In this document: in pieces, positions 1 through 20,200 of the stretch
How the letters are laid out: every line of letters begins with the position of its first letter
Position numbering within the stretch: position 1 is the first letter of the stretch
Assembly (NCBI GenBank): GCA_021613535.1
Contig: CP075495.1
Coordinates: 9,424,001 to 9,488,000, forward strand
DNA length: 64,000 nucleotides
Source of the DNA: Adineta vaga
Lineage: Eukaryota; Rotifera
Direction: 5' to 3'
Notes under the pieces: generated by a model
Seen by the model: only the letters and a program-made list of their open reading frames with translations
Databases searched by the model: none
What the model was told of the DNA's origin: nothing
Made by a program: the position numbers and the translations under genes

Positions 1-456
1 AAGAAGATGGTATGTCCTCGGGCGACAAGAAATAGATAGATCGATCGATAGATATTCATGTTACTAGTGATGATCGTTTAGCGGGTATAGGGGGGAGCGA
101 GAGAGAAAGAGAAAGAGGCATGAAGTGTCCAACAGCTTGCATATTTAATGATAGATATCATTCTTCTCGTTTCTTTTTTCTTCTTGGCTATGGAATTAAA
201 AATAAGAGAAAGCTTCAGGCAAGATCTGGTGGTATTGTATTAATCGAAATAAGATCAAAAAAACCGAACGAACGAAAGAAGAAAAAGAAAAACAAGATTG
301 TAATATAAGTGAACAAATATAATGTACAACATGCGCAGAAAAAAATTTTTTCTAGAGAATAAGAAAAGTCGAAGAAAAAAAAATAAAAAAATAAGACAGA
401 ATTTTTTTTTCTTAGTCGATATGCGTCAAAACTAATCTTTTTTCGTTTTTCATTAG
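1..456. other. 3' flank of the GATA gene, no gene seen
   Basis: This AT-rich sequence lies downstream of the GATA stop codon. It contains GA-rich runs and homopolymer A/T tracts. Short open frames on both strands are low-complexity (K/R- or F-rich) and look like chance. I see no RNA gene. Confidence 0.6.
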
Positions 457-2504
457 TCAAAAATATGTAGGATAGATACCAACATGATGTTGTTGACTTG
501 ACATATATGATGCTTTAATTGGTGATGAAGAATTTGATGGTGATGAAGATGATGATGTACCTGTTGTTGTTCCTGTTGTTGTTGCTGTACCTATGGATGA
601 TAACATGGATGAAGAGAATAATGGATGAAGTGCTGCAGCAGCTGCATATGCTGCTTGTTGAGATTGATGATAAGCTGATGATGATGGCGATGATGATGTT
701 GATGCACTGTTAACTGCCATAGCTGCAGCGGCTGCTTGAGCATGATAACCATTTAATGCTGGTTCATTCTTCATTAAAAGTCCATAAGGAAATGGATCTT
801 TATCTTTCATGCTACACGATGAACTACTAGCAAGTAAACTACCATTACCACTACGTTTTGTATTTGGTTTTCGATTACGTGTTTGAATGTTCTCTTTTTT
901 CAATGTTATTGGACGATTTACCTATCAAATATAATGATCTGTTTAGAAAAAATTAAAGAATAACAAATGTTTTGTTTATCTATTAACTTCTAATTGTTGT
1001 TATTACGTCAGATTAGAAAAACAGATTCTTCTTCGACACTTTCTTTTCCTAACGGTTCATCATTTTCAATTGAATATGATAATGAAAATGATGATGATAA
1101 TGATGATGTTGATGTACATGGACAATGTCTCAAATTGTATTCTTTGTCTCTAATCGAATTTGTCACGTATTTAATACAATGAATGAATGAATTCAAACGC
1201 GTTTATGCGATTGATCATGATAATTATGTATACGTTCATGGACATAGCAAAATTCTATCCATAAATCAGTTCATCATGTAAATTTAACACATTTTTGACT
1301 TTAAGAATTTTTTGATCGAATTAAAATACGTTTTCTTCTCACGCGTTTTCTCTCTCCTATTACCTTATGTAATTTATAATACAAACCACATGCATTACAA
1401 ACACTTTCACCATGCCCATTTCGTCGCCATAAGGTTGTTGTGCTTGTATTACAATTTGAACAGTGAACACCTGTTTTCTTAACTGTTGACTAAATTATTG
1501 GAAAGAAAAAGAAAATAGATGATAATCAAAATTTGACTATATTTTCTTACTAAACGTCGTTTAGGTTTAATCAATGGTCGATTGTGTCCATTCATTTTAT
1601 GATAAAGACCACAAGCATTACATAGATAATTACCATTACCATCACGTCTCCATAGTGGTGTAGCTTTAGCTCCACAATTCACACATTCACGTCCTTCAGC
1701 TAAAGAAAAGCAAGAGAAAGAAAATAATCAAATTATTCATTAGTGAATATAATTGAATGTTTGACAAACCTTGACTAGGTTTCTTTTTCGAATTTGAATT
1801 GGAAATTTTTCCTGATGAATCTGTTGGTGATTTCATTGTTGACCAAAACATAGCTGGATCTTTCAGAACATGTCCCCAATTATGATGATGATGATAAGCT
1901 GCAGCTGCGGCAGCTGCACTCGTTGTTGGTGATGTTGTATTTAGAAAAAGATTTTGATGAGGATGATGATGTGAATGATACGTTTTATTATTATTAAGTA
2001 GTTCTTGTTGCTGTTGTAGTTGCTGCTGTTGTTGTTGTTGCTGTTGTTGTTGTTGTTGTTGTTTACTAGATGCATCAAGTAATGTATCATGTGGAAGATC
2101 TTTGGGTGGTGTTGGAGGATAATACGGTTGACCAAATACTGCTGCTGTTGATGTTGGATTTGCTGTTGACATGAAATTTGTATGAGCATGTGGTGGTGGT
2201 GGATGAGAAGATGTATAAGGAAAGGTAGATGATGCTTGAGTTGACCAATTAGCAACGGAATATTTACTTGGTTCGACCCAAGGAAGTGATGTAAGAGCTA
2301 TAAGAATAAAAGATTTTTTTCTAAATATCTTTATCTTATATAATGACTATTTGTAAACTTACGTGCTGTTCCATACGGTCGATAATAGTCTACACTTGCT
2401 GAATAACATTCAGATGGATAATTATTCCAAGTATTGCGATGTGCATTATTATTAGTATTCGTATTGTTAGATGATGATGATGTTGGTGATTCAAATGTAT
2501 CCAT
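457..2504 (-). CDS. Two-zinc-finger GATA transcription factor
   Basis: This is a nuclear transcription factor that binds GATA DNA motifs. Five exons (2504-2363, 2297-1770, 1699-1551, 1489-1364, 921-457) join in frame to give 469 residues. The N-terminal finger is in exon 3 ([17 protein letters not shown], then [14 protein letters not shown]), followed by the conserved [10 protein letters not shown] linker. The C-terminal finger in exon 4 has HCSNC and [11 protein letters not shown], and its basic tail ([18 protein letters not shown]) is in exon 5. Both CX2C-X17-CX2C fingers keep all zinc ligands. The N-terminal region holds a long polyglutamine tract plus poly-His, poly-Ala and poly-Asn runs. 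The C-terminal region is Ser/Ala-rich and ends in a short aromatic motif. Two fingers with this spacing is the animal GATA1/2/3 or GATA4/5/6 layout; [10 protein letters not shown] resembles GATA1/2/3 more. The ATG at 2504 opens the first frame. Confidence 0.95.
1999..2068 (-). repeat. Polyglutamine-coding repeat in the GATA N-terminus
   Basis: Imperfect CAA/CAG repeats on the minus strand encode about 14 consecutive glutamines, a leucine, then four more. CAA and CAG are mixed, which usually slows slippage. The tract lies N-terminal to the zinc fingers, where transcription factors often carry low-complexity activation segments. Confidence 0.9.
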
Positions 2505-5095
2505 AATATCTATAAATTTCTATAGATAAATACATACATATACATACATAGTTTTATTGTCTAATTAAGTCAAGAATGTATGAGTAATGATGAAACGGAT
2601 TTATCTCAATTTGAGATACATTCACAAATACCTATCTATATTCTATTCTCGTCACTCGTATATCTTGTCTTCGATAGGATCTTTTGTTGAAACTACAAGT
2701 TACACGCGTCGACCGCTAGCACAGATAACAACAGCATTTTTTCTTCGATGTATGAGCAAAACGAGAAACGAAGAGAAATATGGTAAAAGAGCAAGATTCT
2801 TTTGACAAGATATGCGTCTATCTAGATTTTTTTCTATTACCTATTTCTCTCTCTTCTAGCTTGGCGTACAAGGCAATTTGTGTTTCGTTGTATATATGTA
2901 TGATTTAGTTTTCTTTTTTTTCTCATTTTCTCTCCCTTTCTATTGCAATGTAATGGCTAATCAGATAAATGCATTCATGCGAGAGAAAGAGAGAGAGAGA
3001 GAAAGAAAGAAGATGTTCGTGCTCGTCAAACGAACACTATTGACTTCTCTCTCTTTTTTTCTTCTTTTTCTCTTCTGTCTTATATTCGAGGTGATATATG
3101 CAATTGGATTGGTTAATTGAGTACAGATACATTTTTGTCCAATGATAGATAAGATAGATGTTATCTGATTGGAAAAGAAAAAAGAAGAAAAACAACGATA
3201 ATTATTCTGACTGTTATTACTATTTCTTAACTGTATTCAATCAAGTGGATATTTACAAAGAAAATGAATATTAATTAATATTCAATATTTCTAACAAGAT
3301 GACTTTAATAGTGATAAGAACATACAAAGTACATCTTTATTTGTATTTTATTTATTGATCAAAATGGAGAATTACAATGTGATATTTCGAGCTGACGTTT
3401 TCATATTTGTTTGAAATTATAGAATATGATGAATGATGCAATAGTTCGAGTTCCTGATGTGTCTTTGTACGTACACATATATATATATATATCTATGTTT
3501 TATCATCTTGTTGACCACCAACAGAGAGTATTTTATTGAAAAATGAATAGATCGTTATTGAACAACAGAGAACATAAAAATTCCTTTTGAATAAATTTTC
3601 AGATCGCAAAGAAAAAAACGGAAGTATGTTTCATTGATATTTGGTATGCTGTGTTTGCTTGATGATGACGACGACGACTACGTTGATGTTTATTTATCTT
3701 TATATATGATCAATCATTCAATTAATCGAGAACGTAAAAAAAAGAAGGAGAGACGAATGTGACATACCATACAGGTAAACTATGAATATATCTACGTACG
3801 TGTATAAATGAAATCACTTTTCGAGACGAAGAATGAAAGTGCGAGTCCATTAGATGACAGTTAATCGACAGGCGAACGCAACTGTCACCCATGAACGAGT
3901 CCATAAATCCTACGCAATATTGATTCATTTATCAAATAGCTAAAGAAAGAAAAAAATAGCTCGTAGGAAAATTATCACTTTCATTCGATAGATTTTCTTT
4001 TCCTTCTTTCTTTTTTACATTTTTAGTCATGTGTTTTTTTCTTCTCTTGCAATAAAATGATAATTAGATCATTTGCAAAAAGTAGAAGAAGAAAATGGCT
4101 TCTCACAATATAAATGAAGCATATAGGTATGCCCGAGGGTGGGCGTTACCGACTCTAACACATTTTTTTTCTCTATGTTCGATGCGCATTGGTGACGTGC
4201 AAAAGAAATGAACTAAGGAAATGAATGACAGATAGATGGATAGTTGTGGGTGTTACGTATATGTAGATAGATAGACACTTGGCGGAACAATAACAACAAC
4301 AACAGTGAACCGTTTGCTTTTTTCAATTATATCTTCTTGTTATTCTACTTTGACGCGAATTGAAGATAATAAACTGACACAATAAAAATAAAACATCTGC
4401 ATGTTGATGAGTAAAACTAATCAGAACGTTAATTCGTAGTTAAAAGAAAAGAAAATCTTGAATTTTCATTGTTCTAAAATCCTATTTTGAGTACATATAT
4501 TCCACGCTTTAACGAACAATAAAAAGAAAAGTAAAGACAACAACAACATATCATCATTCTTATACACCCTTCGAACATCTCATATGAATTAATCATTAAA
4601 ACTGTTCATTTCTTTGACAAGATCCTCCCATCTATTTCTTAACTCCAAATGCATATTTGACATAAAGAGAGATCGATGAGTGTCTCTATCTCATTCGCTT
4701 GTAATTATGTTTAAACGAACGTGTAACTATCTCTTTTTCTGCCGACAAACATATCTCCTCACATAAAACTAGCAGCTGACTAACATTTATCAATCGATAT
4801 TTCGATTTTTATCTCTATGTTCTGTCTCGGAAACAGACTGAAGATATATCCATGTCCATGTAAATCAAAAAGGAAAAAGAAGATGCCATCTCGAACATAC
4901 ACACTTCATGATAATGATACAGTCTAGCTTCCATCAGATTCATTTCAATGAATTAATCGTAGACTCCGCCTATTGAAAAGATAATTATTCGATGATTATG
5001 ATGATTATACATATACTCAAATAAATGATAATGAAGAGAAGAAAAGATAACTATTTATTTGATTTATTTAAAATAAACACAAAATCATCTGACAA
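2505..5095. other. Intergenic, upstream of the GATA gene
   Basis: There is no supportable gene in these 2.6 kb. The sequence has GA/CT runs (around 2985-3015), a short (TA)n near 3477-3491 and many TAGATA/GATAGA strings. Open frames on either strand are under 85 codons, low complexity and without family resemblance. It contains the 5' region of the GATA gene (minus strand) and the 3' flank of the next gene. Confidence 0.6.
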
Positions 5096-7010
5096 TTATT
5101 TCTTCTTTTTTTTACTATCTTTGCCGCTTGATTTTTCTTTTTTACCATCTTTTTTATGATGATCACTAGTATTTGAAAAAGAAAACACACGTGAATGATT
5201 CATCTGAAAAGATAATTCATGTTTAGTACATACTCTTTTTCTTCTTTCTTATCTTTTTTTCTAAAAAAAGACATGAAAAACAAATTATACGATAGATTTA
5301 GTAATATACGTACAAATCATTCGTTTTATCTTTTTTCTTTTCTTCACTTTCTTTTGATTCAATATCTCTCTGTGGTTTTGCTGCATGTGGAGTATTTAAT
5401 GTAGCCATTGGTTTAGCTATTTCATCGATAGATTTTCTCTCTTCATTCGTTGTTAAGCGATGATCAATTATTTGTGGTCTAATTAATCAGAAAATAGAAT
5501 AGAAAAACGATAATCACAACTACAAGTAACCACTCACGGAACTTGTGGAAGTTTTATTTGTGGTGATGAAACTAAAATGGATTATAAAAAGAAAAAGTAA
5601 GCGAAGAGAAGATCAATCCACATATGACAACAAACCATATTCACTATTTTGAAAAGGTTCTATATGAGTGTTTGGAACTGGTAATGGTTGATGAGAAATA
5701 GTTACTGCGGTTGTTGATGATGGTCGCTAAAAAGAATTTTAATATATACATGGTAGTGACGATCTCACAACTGGATTTTGATGCATATGATGAGATTATT
5801 CAATGAAAGCGAAAGAAAAATTTTCAATTACTTGAGGTTCATTTTGAGTTAGTGGTTGGGCTTTCGCTGCATAATATTGATTACCTTTTTGTAATAACAT
5901 AACGAGTTGTCCTTCAGTTAAACCTTGAGGTAATTGTGATGGCGAATAAATATGACGACGAACATTGATTTTATTCGAGTGATCAATGGGTACATTTGGA
6001 GGAAAAAATGGTCCAGATTGTGGTGAATCTGAAATGATTAGAAATAGTTAACAAAAGAAAAGTTCAATATTGTGTTGATTTCTTTTACATGCTTGTCGAT
6101 CTCTTTCATTACCATAATAATCACGATATTGTTGTTGTGGTGGTGGAATATTTGGATAGATTGGTAGTTGATCATTATGTTGTTTTGGAAAACCTACCGA
6201 TGAATCATATTGATATTGAAGATCATAATCATTATATTGACTTAAAGGTTGATAATTATTATATTGAGAGGGAATATTCTATAATTAAATCACACTTCTT
6301 ATTAAGAGAAAGAAAAAGGAACGAAAATCATTTTGCATGTCATACCCGTGGTGATTGACCATAAGGTGTTGAACCATTTCTTATATCATGCATCATTGAT
6401 ACATCTTCATAATCAATTAAAACCATATTATTATCTATTCGTTTGTCCGATAAACGATTCAATGTATTTGTTGATACATAAACCTGAATGAAGTAATAAA
6501 TTCGATTCTATATCAATATCTATGGCATACTTCATAGACCGATAATTCATCATCACTATGCTGCATAATATTATAATCATTTTGATGATCATATCTTACA
6601 GGTCGAGAATATTGATAATTATTTATAGTACCATCTTGATAATATCTCGAACGATTTGTTAATATTTGAGAATTTTGATCTTGTTGATTATCTTTTCGTC
6701 GATACATATAATCACGTTCTTTCTGTTGTCTTAGACTTAGATAATCCTCATCATCAATATTATAATCTTGTTCTTCTGGTGGATCATTGAAATAAGTTTT
6801 TAATTGTTGTTGAGATTTCTTTTGATTTTTATTACATAATTCTCGCATAAAATTATTTTCTAATCGGTGTATTTCGGGTATTTCAATATCATCATTACGA
6901 TTTATACATAATAAAAAACAATTATCTAAATAACGATCACGATTAGTTGATGATCGAATCGGATCTTCTGATGGTTGAGGTGATGGACCTTGACGATCTC
7001 GAAAGACCAT
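5096..7010 (-). CDS. Unrecognised disordered Q/N/P-rich protein with lysine tail
   Basis: Nine exons (7010-6531, 6483-6346, 6278-6089, 6028-5832, 5726-5636, 5571-5538, 5478-5314, 5260-5234, 5165-5096) join in frame to give 463 residues. I do not recognise the family. Residues 1-160 are charged and Q/N/D/R/Y-rich. The middle is rich in Tyr, Gln, Pro and Asn. A short ordered-looking stretch of about 30 residues (LPQGLTEGQLVMLLQKG) in exon 4 may be a small helix. The C-terminus is Lys/Glu/Asp/His-rich and ends in KKKKK before the stop. There is no signal peptide, membrane segment or zinc ligand pattern. The consistent phase across nine exons supports a real gene. The last two introns are the least certain, because the sequence there is simple. 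Confidence 0.7.
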
Positions 7011-7696
7011 AATAAAATGTCGATGACAAAAGAAAAAAACAAGATATTTCTATTATGAATTATTCGATCGAATACAAAGCACGAAAAAAAAACCGCGCGT
7101 GTTTAATAAATATTTCGATATTTGTTTTATGAATTATAGATTTTATCATTAACTTCTCGAAAAAAATGAAGTTGCAGGCCTGGAATTATCCATATATGAT
7201 ATAATGACGCTTTATCTACTCAGAAAAGATTTGTAAATGTATTTTATGACATTGTTATGACACGTGATAGAACATAACTAACGATGCAGTTAATGCCTGA
7301 ATGCTTTCTGTTAATGAAAAATAAAAGAGTTGGAAAATCAGATAATTAACATGTCAGATCATTTGTTGACAATCAAATATTTCCGAATGGATTACTATCG
7401 TACCAAGTCAGAATTTTCACAAAAAATGATAGAAAACGATCGATTATACAAGTAGAAATATGATTCTAAATTACAAAACTATTTCTTGATTCGAACAAAC
7501 ATTCAATATTCTGCATTTATAGAATTATTTTTTCCCCATGAAAAGAACGTTGATTAAACTAGTGTTTGAAGTTCATTCAATATGACTATCTGTTTAGTAT
7601 ATATGTATGTATGTATATATATATATATAGTTGTCAAACTTCTTTTCTGACATCTTATTTAGTTTGTCATTTATGACAAAGTCTTTATTATGTCGA

Positions 7697-7714
7697 ACAC
7701 ACACACACACACAC
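7697..7714. repeat. (CA)n microsatellite
   Basis: About nine AC dinucleotides in the NPF-like upstream region. Confidence 0.9.
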
Positions 7715-7854
7715 GTCTCTACTGTGTGTGTAGGATGATGGTTAAGTGAGTGGGTGCAAATACTAAAAAGACTAGAACAACGAACTGATGACTAATCATT
7801 TAGTATTAATTGGATCTGTTCGTGGAGAAAGAACGAGAAACTAAAGAGATCTCA

Positions 7855-7866
7855 TTTATATAAATA
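7855..7866 (+). promoter_or_regulatory. TATA-like box upstream of the NPF-like gene
   Basis: TTTATATAAATA lies about 65 bases before the ATG at 7927. That spacing would suit a TATA box with a short 5' leader. TA-rich strings are common here, so this is only suggestive. Confidence 0.3.
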
Positions 7867-7926
7867 TGTATCCATTCTATCTATATTGTCTATCTATATT
7901 CAAATAGACAGCTTAACACCAAACAT

Positions 7927-8394
7927 ATGGCACAAAGTCATCGATTTCTTGCTTTTAGTTGTATTACAATTGTTCTTCTATTGACTATTTCGAAATGCAG
8001 TTCATCGTATCCATTATTTACGGAATTACCAGGTAGAATTTCAGTGTATTTGACTAATCAATCATATCAATGAAAATTTATTTTAGTTCCAGAACGTCCT
8101 GCAAAATTTGTGTCAAAAAATGATGTGAATCATTATGTTAATCGAGTATAATCACAGAAATCTCTTTTATACTTATATAGATATATTCAATCGTTCATTT
8201 TCATTTAGATGAAACAATATTATGAAACAATGAAACATTTGAGATATTGGCGTCGAGATATCGATCAATCAGATGAAGAATATGATGATAAATTAGAAGG
8301 TAAATATTTATTACGAAAATCAATATAGAAGAAAACGTTGTTTTTTCTCTCAGATATACTTCAACAATACAAGAATCTATATTATAAACGTTAG
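7927..8394 (+). CDS. NPF: Neuropeptide F / NPY-family precursor, non-canonical C-terminus
   Basis: Four exons (7927-8032, 8087-8145, 8209-8299, 8354-8394) give a 98-residue secreted precursor, the usual NPF precursor length. Residues about 1-25 form a signal peptide (hydrophobic core ITIVLLLTI, then SKCSSS). The mature region begins near YPLFTELP. It aligns without gaps to molluscan NPF: a P.RP..F.S motif, then Tyr, a hydrophobic residue two positions after it, YY, and Arg-Tyr at the end. NPF/NPY peptides end R-P-R-F/Y-Gly-Lys-Arg, where glycine donates the C-terminal amide. Here the end reads HLRYW then the dibasic RR, so tryptophan sits at the glycine position. An acidic C-terminal flanking peptide follows. 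The usual NPY-family intron in the Arg codon near the C-terminus is absent; an intron instead falls before MKQYY. Family assignment is inference from pattern; the gene structure is well supported. Confidence 0.75.
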
Positions 8395-9843
8395 TCTCTA
8401 TATAAAATCAAGAGCTATTACAAGAGAAATTATCTTTTTTTCCTAAAAAATATTGTGTCGTGCGTGTCATATCTTTGAAATATATGTGCTTTTTTGTTTA
8501 ATGTATATTATTACTCATGATAACATTTTGTGATTATTTATGAGTACATTTTATCAGAAGAGCAATTCATGGCATTGATTTTAATCTTTTTCTTTACAAA
8601 AATACTCAATAAATGAAAATCAATTCGTATAAATCGAATAAGCCTTCTTCTAAAACAGTCTTATACCCCAAAAAATCACAAATAACTGTTTCTAACCAAG
8701 TACATTTGTTTTCATACATAAACAAGTAGATTTTGGATATTTTAATAGCTATTGTCAGTATTTTTTATGATTCAATTATTCTAACATAAGTCACTTGAAA
8801 AACTGTTAAACATATTAGACATTTCTCGAAATATTATAATATGGAATATTTATTATTCATGTGTCTTCATGTTGATAAAGTACTATTTCATCATATAGTG
8901 CATGAACCTTTTAAATAGACAGAAAGTCATCTGTTATTTATATTCATTGAATATTCATAACTGTTGCAATATGCCAAGTACTAGTGTCTGTTAACTTTTG
9001 TGAGGGTTTTATTACTATTATAATCAGTCTTTATTGATAACAATAATTAAATTCATAAAAAGTATTATGTATTTCAGTGTTGATGTTTTCTTCATGATTA
9101 CCAAGAAAGAGTAATAACTAATCAAACAAATATTATTCTCTTGATATTTAGATCTCTAAATTCGTTATAAACTCTAAAATATACACACTCACAATGTATG
9201 AAAAAGATATTAGAGTTACTTGTTGATTACTATTCACACAATTCATTTGGATCATTTTTTCTTTCTATATGACATGTTAAACTGATCAGATTTTATTTAT
9301 TCTCGTCTCAATCGATTTTCATCATTTCGACAAAATATCGGATCTATCTTCAATAGCTCGAATAGATTTATCAATCAATATCAGATATCTTCTATGATTA
9401 TTTATTTATCAAGTTATTTGTATAGAAATCATTGTTAGTAGACAATGGTATTTGTGTTTGTACTTCTCGAATATGAATAAGAACGTTTGAGTTTATAAAT
9501 CTTTTCTTTTGAAAATAATTCTTTATGTTTTTGAAGAAACAAAAAATCCTGTACAAAGGAACGAACAAAGAAAAGAAAAATCCACACAAAAGATGTACGT
9601 TAAATCTATAATTATAATACTAGATACATTATCTGATAATGGGCAACTCACAATAGAACACGGCATACATATACATACATGCACAAGACATAAATAAAAG
9701 TGAAATAGAGGCATCTTATGTTGCTAATGAATAAAACAATTATGTACTGTTGTCAACGAAGACTAAGAAGAAGAAAAACAGAAAAAAAGGCAATGAAAAT
9801 ATATCACATGAAAAATAATCGTCGTTTCGTCATCGGATATAAA
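8395..9843. other. Intergenic, no gene seen
   Basis: This very AT-rich sequence lies between the NPF-like gene and the 3' end of the TRPC gene. Open frames at 9398-9714 on both strands overlap one another and are low complexity. The NPF-like transcript probably ends near AATAAA-like strings around 8609. Confidence 0.6.
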
Positions 9844-17624
<7,781 letters not shown>

Positions 17625-18473
17625 TGAAATAATATTAATCAAGACGAATAACAAGAAGTTAAAAAAATAGATAATCGCCACACAGACACAACATGTAAAC
17701 TAGACGAATATATGTATACACATCGATGCTAAAATGATTCAAGTATAAATAAAGAAGAAAAGTGTCGATAGTTATTGTTGTGTTCACTTTATTATATTTT
17801 ATCGTGAATAGAATAAGAACAATAGAAGAAAAAAATAATAGAAGGAAACATGCCAAGAAAACTTATTTATATGATGCCGAATAAAAGTTGAGAAAGAGGA
17901 GTGGTATTAGTCAAGATTCTCTCCTCACATCAGACAGCGTGTCTTATTTATAAGCGCGTCTCAGACGAACGAGCGAAACTCAACGATAGGAACGTATTAA
18001 ATAATAGCTACATTTGATTTGTTTTCAGTCTTCGTCGTCCTATTATCATCAACGCGTGTAGTCGAAAGATGCTAACAACCCAACGACTTTTCTCATACTT
18101 ATTCTCAACCCCATGCAAATACACAATGCATATCTTGTGTTTCATCGTTCTCCTGAAATTCTTTATATTACTACGTTTGGTTTCTCTGTCTCTGTCTGTC
18201 TCTGTCTCTCTTCTCCTGTTGTTCCCATAGGCGCTAACACTAACTAGAAAGCAAGTGCTATCGATATCGCTTGGATGCTTAGATTTTATGTTTCTCTCTA
18301 TCTGCTTTGATCGATCTCATCCTATCATTCGATGATGATGATGATGAGAAGCGTAAATCGTTCGCAAGATTTTTTTCTTTTTTATCTTATTATATTATGC
18401 TAGAAATCTTGGTCGTAGTGAGATGATTAGGTGTCGGCAGGCAAAGAAAGATTTCTGTAGGATATATAACTAA

Positions 18474-18496
18474 ATATATATATATATATATATATA
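18474..18496. repeat. (TA)n microsatellite
   Basis: About eleven uninterrupted TA dinucleotides. Confidence 0.95.
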
Positions 18497-19574
18497 CAAA
18501 GAAGGGGAGCAGTAGTACTCATTATTATGATCCTCGTTATTCGTCTTTCTGTTCTCGAGTAACCTTTATATTTTTACAGCATGTTGTCAACTATCTGTCA
18601 GTATACAGGTGGTTATTTTTTCAAAGAAAAGAGAAAGATAAAGAAGTGGAGAAAAAAGTAAAAAAAAGGAAAAAAACGGAAATTGTCATCATTCTCACGG
18701 TTGCACACAGGGGAATGGTCTTAATGTTGATGAGAGATTTAATGTGACAACGACGAACTAAGCAAGAAGAAAAGAAAAGAAATAAAATAGACTACATAAT
18801 CAAGAAATATATGTAAATACTAAAGATCAAGGGACGAACAATAGACTTGTTAATGATAGCGTGTAATTTTCTTCTTCATTGACTATAATATCCTAAACAA
18901 AGTGATTGCTTTGTTCTTTATCATTCTATATGTCTAACTATTTTCTTGCTAAGGCCAATTGGGAATAATGGTTGAGGAAAATGTATGTCTAACAAATATC
19001 AACAGTTGTCGCATAACTAAAACGAGAACAACATGATTAAAATCTCTAGTCAAACTGGCTAGTTAGATCTGATTTCTCGAAAAAAATATGAAATGAACAT
19101 GAAATAATCGAAATTATTGACAATCGATTACTTAACTAATTATATCTTCATCACTAAGAATCAATGTTTATTCCTTATATCTTGGTCACAGAACGTCTCT
19201 GTGCATTTTCTGTTCTATTTGTACTAGCTGAATAATATGACTTGTTTGCATTCGCGTAACAGACAGATATAGTAAGCCAGTCGCGCATCCAACAAGATCG
19301 AATCTGCATCTCGTTATTAATTAGAGATATAGATAGGAAAAAAGAAAAAAACATCATCAACGAACGAATGCTTGATCAATATGCTATACAATCTTTATAC
19401 TTCTCATTTATTTTGCTTCGTTCTTTTCTAGATTTCAATCAACCCCATAATATTATCGAGCTTTGCATGAAAAAGATCGATCAATTCTATTTTCCTCAAT
19501 CTGCAGTTGAGACAGAGAAAAAAAGATTGTTATTTAACGCAAAAAATAATATTCAATCATTGGGATTCAGATGA

Positions 19575-19598
19575 AGAGAGAGAGAGAGAGAGAGAGAG
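19575..19598. repeat. (GA)n microsatellite
   Basis: Twelve uninterrupted AG dinucleotides. GA runs also recur near 21625-21641 and 21852-21868. Confidence 0.95.
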
Positions 19599-20180
19599 TC
19601 AAAAACATACACACATACATTGAAATTTAATTCTCACTTCGTAAATGATATAATATCATAAAAAACTCATCTCATATGAATGAACAAGATTTGATAAAAA
19701 TCCAGCGTTACTCTTCAATGGTCGTTGTTGTCATCTATGTCGTTCGCCTTACTGATGTGAGACTTGCACAACAACCAAATAGTAGAACGAGAAAGATGAG
19801 AAGAAGAAGAAAAAAAACACAGACGCGAGAAAACACTACGAAGCAGTATGTAGTCGTATTTAGTATGTGCATCATGACGGCATAACTTCTTGAGACAACT
19901 CGTTTGTGAGCGTTGGCTCTATTGTCAATTCTTAACCACAAGACTAACTATACATGAACTTTTCTACGGACGATATTTCAATCAATACTATTCAATATAA
20001 AGACATAAAGAAGAATGAAGACAAATGCAACTGATGGTGCCGCATGTTGACGACAATGTTCTCTCCTACCCGGAACCACCTTGACGAACTATCGAGTAGA
20101 AATGTATGGTTGTACGCGAAATCAAACAGGCATCGCCGGCAACTGATTAACATAAATATAGAAGATGTGTATGTATATGT

Positions 20181-20200
20181 ATATATATATATATATATAT
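20181..20200. repeat. (AT)n microsatellite
   Basis: Ten uninterrupted AT dinucleotides, flanked by ATGT variants. Confidence 0.95.

Larger units (their letters stand above)
7011..7926. other. Intergenic between the divergent disordered-protein and NPF-like genes
   Basis: This region separates two divergently transcribed genes and probably holds both promoters. It contains a (TA)n run near 7610-7630 and a (CA)n run at about 7697-7714. No open frame of interest is present. Confidence 0.6.
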
